In this document: piece by piece, positions 61,740-64,000 of the stretch | Position numbering within the stretch: the stretch's first letter is position 1 | Layout of the letters: every line of letters starts with the position of its first letter | From: Pseudosulfitobacter koreensis | GTDB lineage: Bacteria; Pseudomonadota; Alphaproteobacteria; Rhodobacterales; Rhodobacteraceae | DNA: 64,000 bases | Assembly (NCBI RefSeq): GCF_024733015.1 | Contig: NZ_JANKJG010000004.1 | Span: 1-64,000, forward strand | Direction: 5' to 3' | Translations under genes and position numbers: made by a program | Notes under the pieces: model-generated | Database searches by the model: none | Seen by the model: only the letters and a program-made list of their open reading frames with translations | Told to the model about the DNA's origin: nothing

Positions 61740-64000
61740 TCACTCCAGTTCGATCAACAGATCCTTGGCGTCGATCTGGCTGCCGGGTTGGACGTTCACC
61801 GCCTTGACCGTTGCGTCGCGTTCCGCGTGAATGCCGGTTTCCATCTTCATCGCTTCGATGGTCAACAGCAGATCGCCTTCCTTGACCTGCGTGCCTGCGG
61901 ATGTGGCCACCGTCGCCACCACGCCCGGCATCGGCGCGCCGATGTGGTTGGGGTTGCCCAGTTCCGCCTTGGGGCGTTGCTGGGTCGCGGCCTTGACCAT
62001 CCGGTTCGGCACGCGGATCACGCGTGGCTGGCCGTTGAGTTCAAAGAACACCTTGACCTCGCCGTCCTCGCCGGTGTCGCCGACTGCCTGCAGACGGATT
62101 TCCATCGTCTTGCCGGGGTCGATCTCGACGCTGATCTCTTCGGCGGGGGCCATCCCGTAAAAGAACGTATGCGTCGGCAGGGTCCGCACGGGGCCATAGG
62201 TGCCGTGGCGTTCCATGTAATCCACGAAGACCTTGGGATACATCAGGTAGCCCGCCAGATCCTCGTCATCGATGGTGATTCCGCCCAGCTCTTTCGACAC
62301 GGCGGCGCGGGTCTCTTCGATGTCCACGGGTTTCAGATGCTTTCCGGGACGCTCGGTCGACGGCGTCTCGCCCTTCAGCACCTTTTTCTGGATGCCCGCA
62401 GGGAACCCGCCCGGAGGCTGGCCCAAATTGCCGCGCATCATGTCCACGACGCTGTCGGGAAAGGCCACATCGGCCTTGGGGTCTTCGACCTGCGCGCGCG
62501 TCAGCCCCTGGCTTACCATCATCAGCGCCATGTCACCGACCACCTTGGACGATGGCGTGACCTTCACGATATCACCGAACATCTGGTTTACGTCCGCATA
62601 GGTCTGCGCCACCTCGTGCCAGCGGTCTTCCAGCCCCAGCGAGCGCGCTTGCGCCTTGAGGTTGGTGAACTGCCCGCCGGGCATCTCGTGCAGGTAGACC
62701 TCGGACGCAGGGGCCATCAGACCGCTCTCGAAGGCCGCGTATTGCGCGCGCACGCCTTCCCAATAGTCCGACATTTCGCGCACGGCAGCCATGTCCAACC
62801 CGGTATCACGCGGCGTATTGCGCAAGGCCTCGACGATCGAGCCAAGGCAGGGCTGCGAGGTGCCGCCCGAAAACGCGTCCATCGCCGCGTCGACAGCATC
62901 GACACCTGCATCCGCCGCCGCCATCACCGTGGCCGCCGATGCGCCCGACGTGTCATGCGTGTGGAAATGGATCGGCAGGCCGACCTCTTGTTTCAGTGCA
63001 CCGATCAGCGCCTTGGCCGCGGCAGGCTTCAGCAGGCCGGCCATGTCTTTCAGCCCCAGGATATGCGCGCCTGCGTCCTTCAGGTCCTGACCCATCTGCA
63101 CGTAATACTTCAGGTCGTATTTCGCGCGGTCGGGGTTCAACAGATCGCCGGTGTAGCAGATCGTGCCTTCGCAGACCTTGCCGCTGTCGACCACGGCGTC
63201 CATCGCGACGCGCATGTTCTCGACCCAGTTCAGGCTGTCGAAGACACGGAACACGTCGACGCCGCTCTCGGCGGCCTGCTTTACAAAGAACTGCACCACG
63301 TTGTCGGGATAGTTGGTATAGCCCACTCCGTTCGAGCCGCGCAGCAGCATCTGGGTCATCACGTTGGGCATCCGCGCGCGCAGATCGCGCAGGCGCTGCC
63401 AGGGGCATTCCTGCAAAAAGCGATAGGCCACGTCGAAGGTCGCCCCGCCCCAGCATTCGACCGAGAACAGCTGCGGCAGGTTGGCGGCATAGGCGGGGGC
63501 GGCGTGGATCATGTCGATCGACCGCATCCGCGTCGCCAGCAGCGACTGGTGCCCGTCGCGCATGGTGGTGTCGGTCAACAGCAGCTGTTCTTGGGCCTTC
63601 ATCCAGTCGGCGACGGCCTGCGCGCCCTGTTGTTCCAACAGGTTGCGGGTGCCCATGCTGGGCTCTTGCATTGGCACCGGCGCCTTGGGCGCGCGCACAT
63701 GGGCGGGCAGGGGCCGGTCCTTGGTCTCGGGGTGACCGTTCACGGTGATATCCGCGATATAGGTCAGAACCTTGGTGCCCCGGTCGCGCCTGCGCGAGAA
63801 CTGGAACAGCTCGGGCGTGGTGTCGATGAACTTGGTGGTATAGCTGTAGTCCAGGAACGTCGGGTGCTTCAGCAGGTTTTCCACGAACGCGATGTTGGTG
63901 CTGACGCCGCGAATGCGGAACTCGCGCAGGGCGCGGTCCATGCGGGCGATGGCCATCTCGGGCGTCGGTGCCTTGGCCGTCACCTTGGTCAGCAGGCTGT
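61740..64000 (-). CDS. pyc: Pyruvate carboxylase, C-terminal part (5' end outside the window)
   Basis: Carboxylates pyruvate to oxaloacetate using biotin and ATP. The frame is open to base 64000, so about 753 C-terminal residues are present: the end of the biotin carboxylase domain (REFRIRGVSTNIAFVENLL), the carboxyltransferase barrel (LLLTDTTMRDGHQSLLATR, the metal-binding HFHTHDTSG), the tetramerisation part, and the biotinyl carrier domain with the biotinylated Lys in EAMKMETG. The N-terminal ATP-grasp half lies beyond the window. The stop is at 61740. Confidence 0.95.
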   Translation of the reverse strand, partial: SLLTKVTAKAPTPEMAIARMDRALREFRIRGVSTNIAFVENLLKHPTFLDYSYTTKFIDTTPELFQFSRRRDRGTKVLTYIADITVNGHPETKDRPLPAHVRAPKAPVPMQEPSMGTRNLLEQQGAQAVADWMKAQEQLLLTDTTMRDGHQSLLATRMRSIDMIHAAPAYAANLPQLFSVECWGGATFDVAYRFLQECPWQRLRDLRARMPNVMTQMLLRGSNGVGYTNYPDNVVQFFVKQAAESGVDVFRVFDSLNWVENMRVAMDAVVDSGKVCEGTICYTGDLLNPDRAKYDLKYYVQMGQDLKDAGAHILGLKDMAGLLKPAAAKALIGALKQEVGLPIHFHTHDTSGASAATVMAAADAGVDAVDAAMDAFSGGTSQPCLGSIVEALRNTPRDTGLDMAAVREMSDYWEGVRAQYAAFESGLMAPASEVYLHEMPGGQFTNLKAQARSLGLEDRWHEVAQTYADVNQMFGDIVKVTPSSKVVGDMALMMVSQGLTRAQVEDPKADVAFPDSVVDMMRGNLGQPPGGFPAGIQKKVLKGETPSTERPGKHLKPVDIEETRAAVSKELGGITIDDEDLAGYLMYPKVFVDYMERHGTYGPVRTLPTHTFFYGMAPAEEISVEIDPGKTMEIRLQAVGDTGEDGEVKVFFELNGQPRVIRVPNRMVKAATQQRPKAELGNPNHIGAPMPGVVATVATSAGTQVKEGDLLLTIEAMKMETGIHAERDATVKAVNVQPGSQIDAKDLLIELE

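Overview
The window looks like chromosome of an alphaproteobacterium of the order Rhodobacterales (Roseobacter-like). The evidence is high GC; RpoH, CarD, FdxA, a SUV3-type helicase and cob genes laid out as in that group; small proteins resembling Rhodobacterales-restricted families (DUF6324- and DUF6476-like); and a tRNA-His with A73 and no G-1, an alphaproteobacterial trait. I ran no database searches. Family names come from recognised motifs.

Layout. 1-6.1 kb: the end of trpS, then an accessory stretch with a metallo-beta-lactamase/DUF4334 fusion, an alpha/beta hydrolase, an apparently 5'-truncated DUF6880-like gene and a small gene coupled to a tyrosine integrase. The last codons of the integrase are written in the 3' part of a tRNA-Glu gene. 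6.1-18.9 kb: recJ, glpX and hom, a lipoprotein, a TetR regulator, pirin, a coupled ClpP-like protease/coiled-coil membrane protein pair, mmcB, a GNAT enzyme, tRNA-His, rluD and rpoH. 18.9-29.5 kb: a cation antiporter, a glycosyltransferase-like protein, membrane dipeptidase, a TraR-type zinc finger, oligoendopeptidase F, the ATP-dependent ligase/exonuclease repair pair, a lysophospholipase-like hydrolase and an SCP2 protein. 29.5-36.7 kb: TPR protein, SUV3-like helicase, S4 protein, ferredoxin and carD, then divergent cobS and cobT and an SGNH hydrolase. 36.7-52 kb: a Kef-type exchanger, an Lrp regulator and hpd, a very unusual protein with a GspL/PilM-like head and a GspC/PilP-like tail, a SIMPL protein, O-acetylhomoserine sulfhydrylase, a glycosyltransferase, a 1004-residue degenerate ABC protein ending in a cyclic-nucleotide-binding domain, tRNA-Tyr and rlmB. 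52-56.5 kb: hisBH and hisAFE, split by two opposite-strand DUF2147 genes and a perfect 56-bp tandem duplication. 56.5-64 kb: an Lrp ligand-domain protein, lacI-xylA, a NaeI-type restriction-modification pair, tRNA-Gly and the 3' end of pyruvate carboxylase.

Most of the window is housekeeping. The best candidates for undescribed biology are the two large chimeric membrane proteins (40452-42923 and 46377-49391), the MBL/DUF4334 fusion, the protease-like/coiled-coil pair at 12749-14817, and the 56-bp duplication that creates a consensus -35 box at its junction. An intergenic repeat family (a GC hairpin followed by a conserved TATTTTTGGCCAAAAGAAA-type tail) occurs four times.
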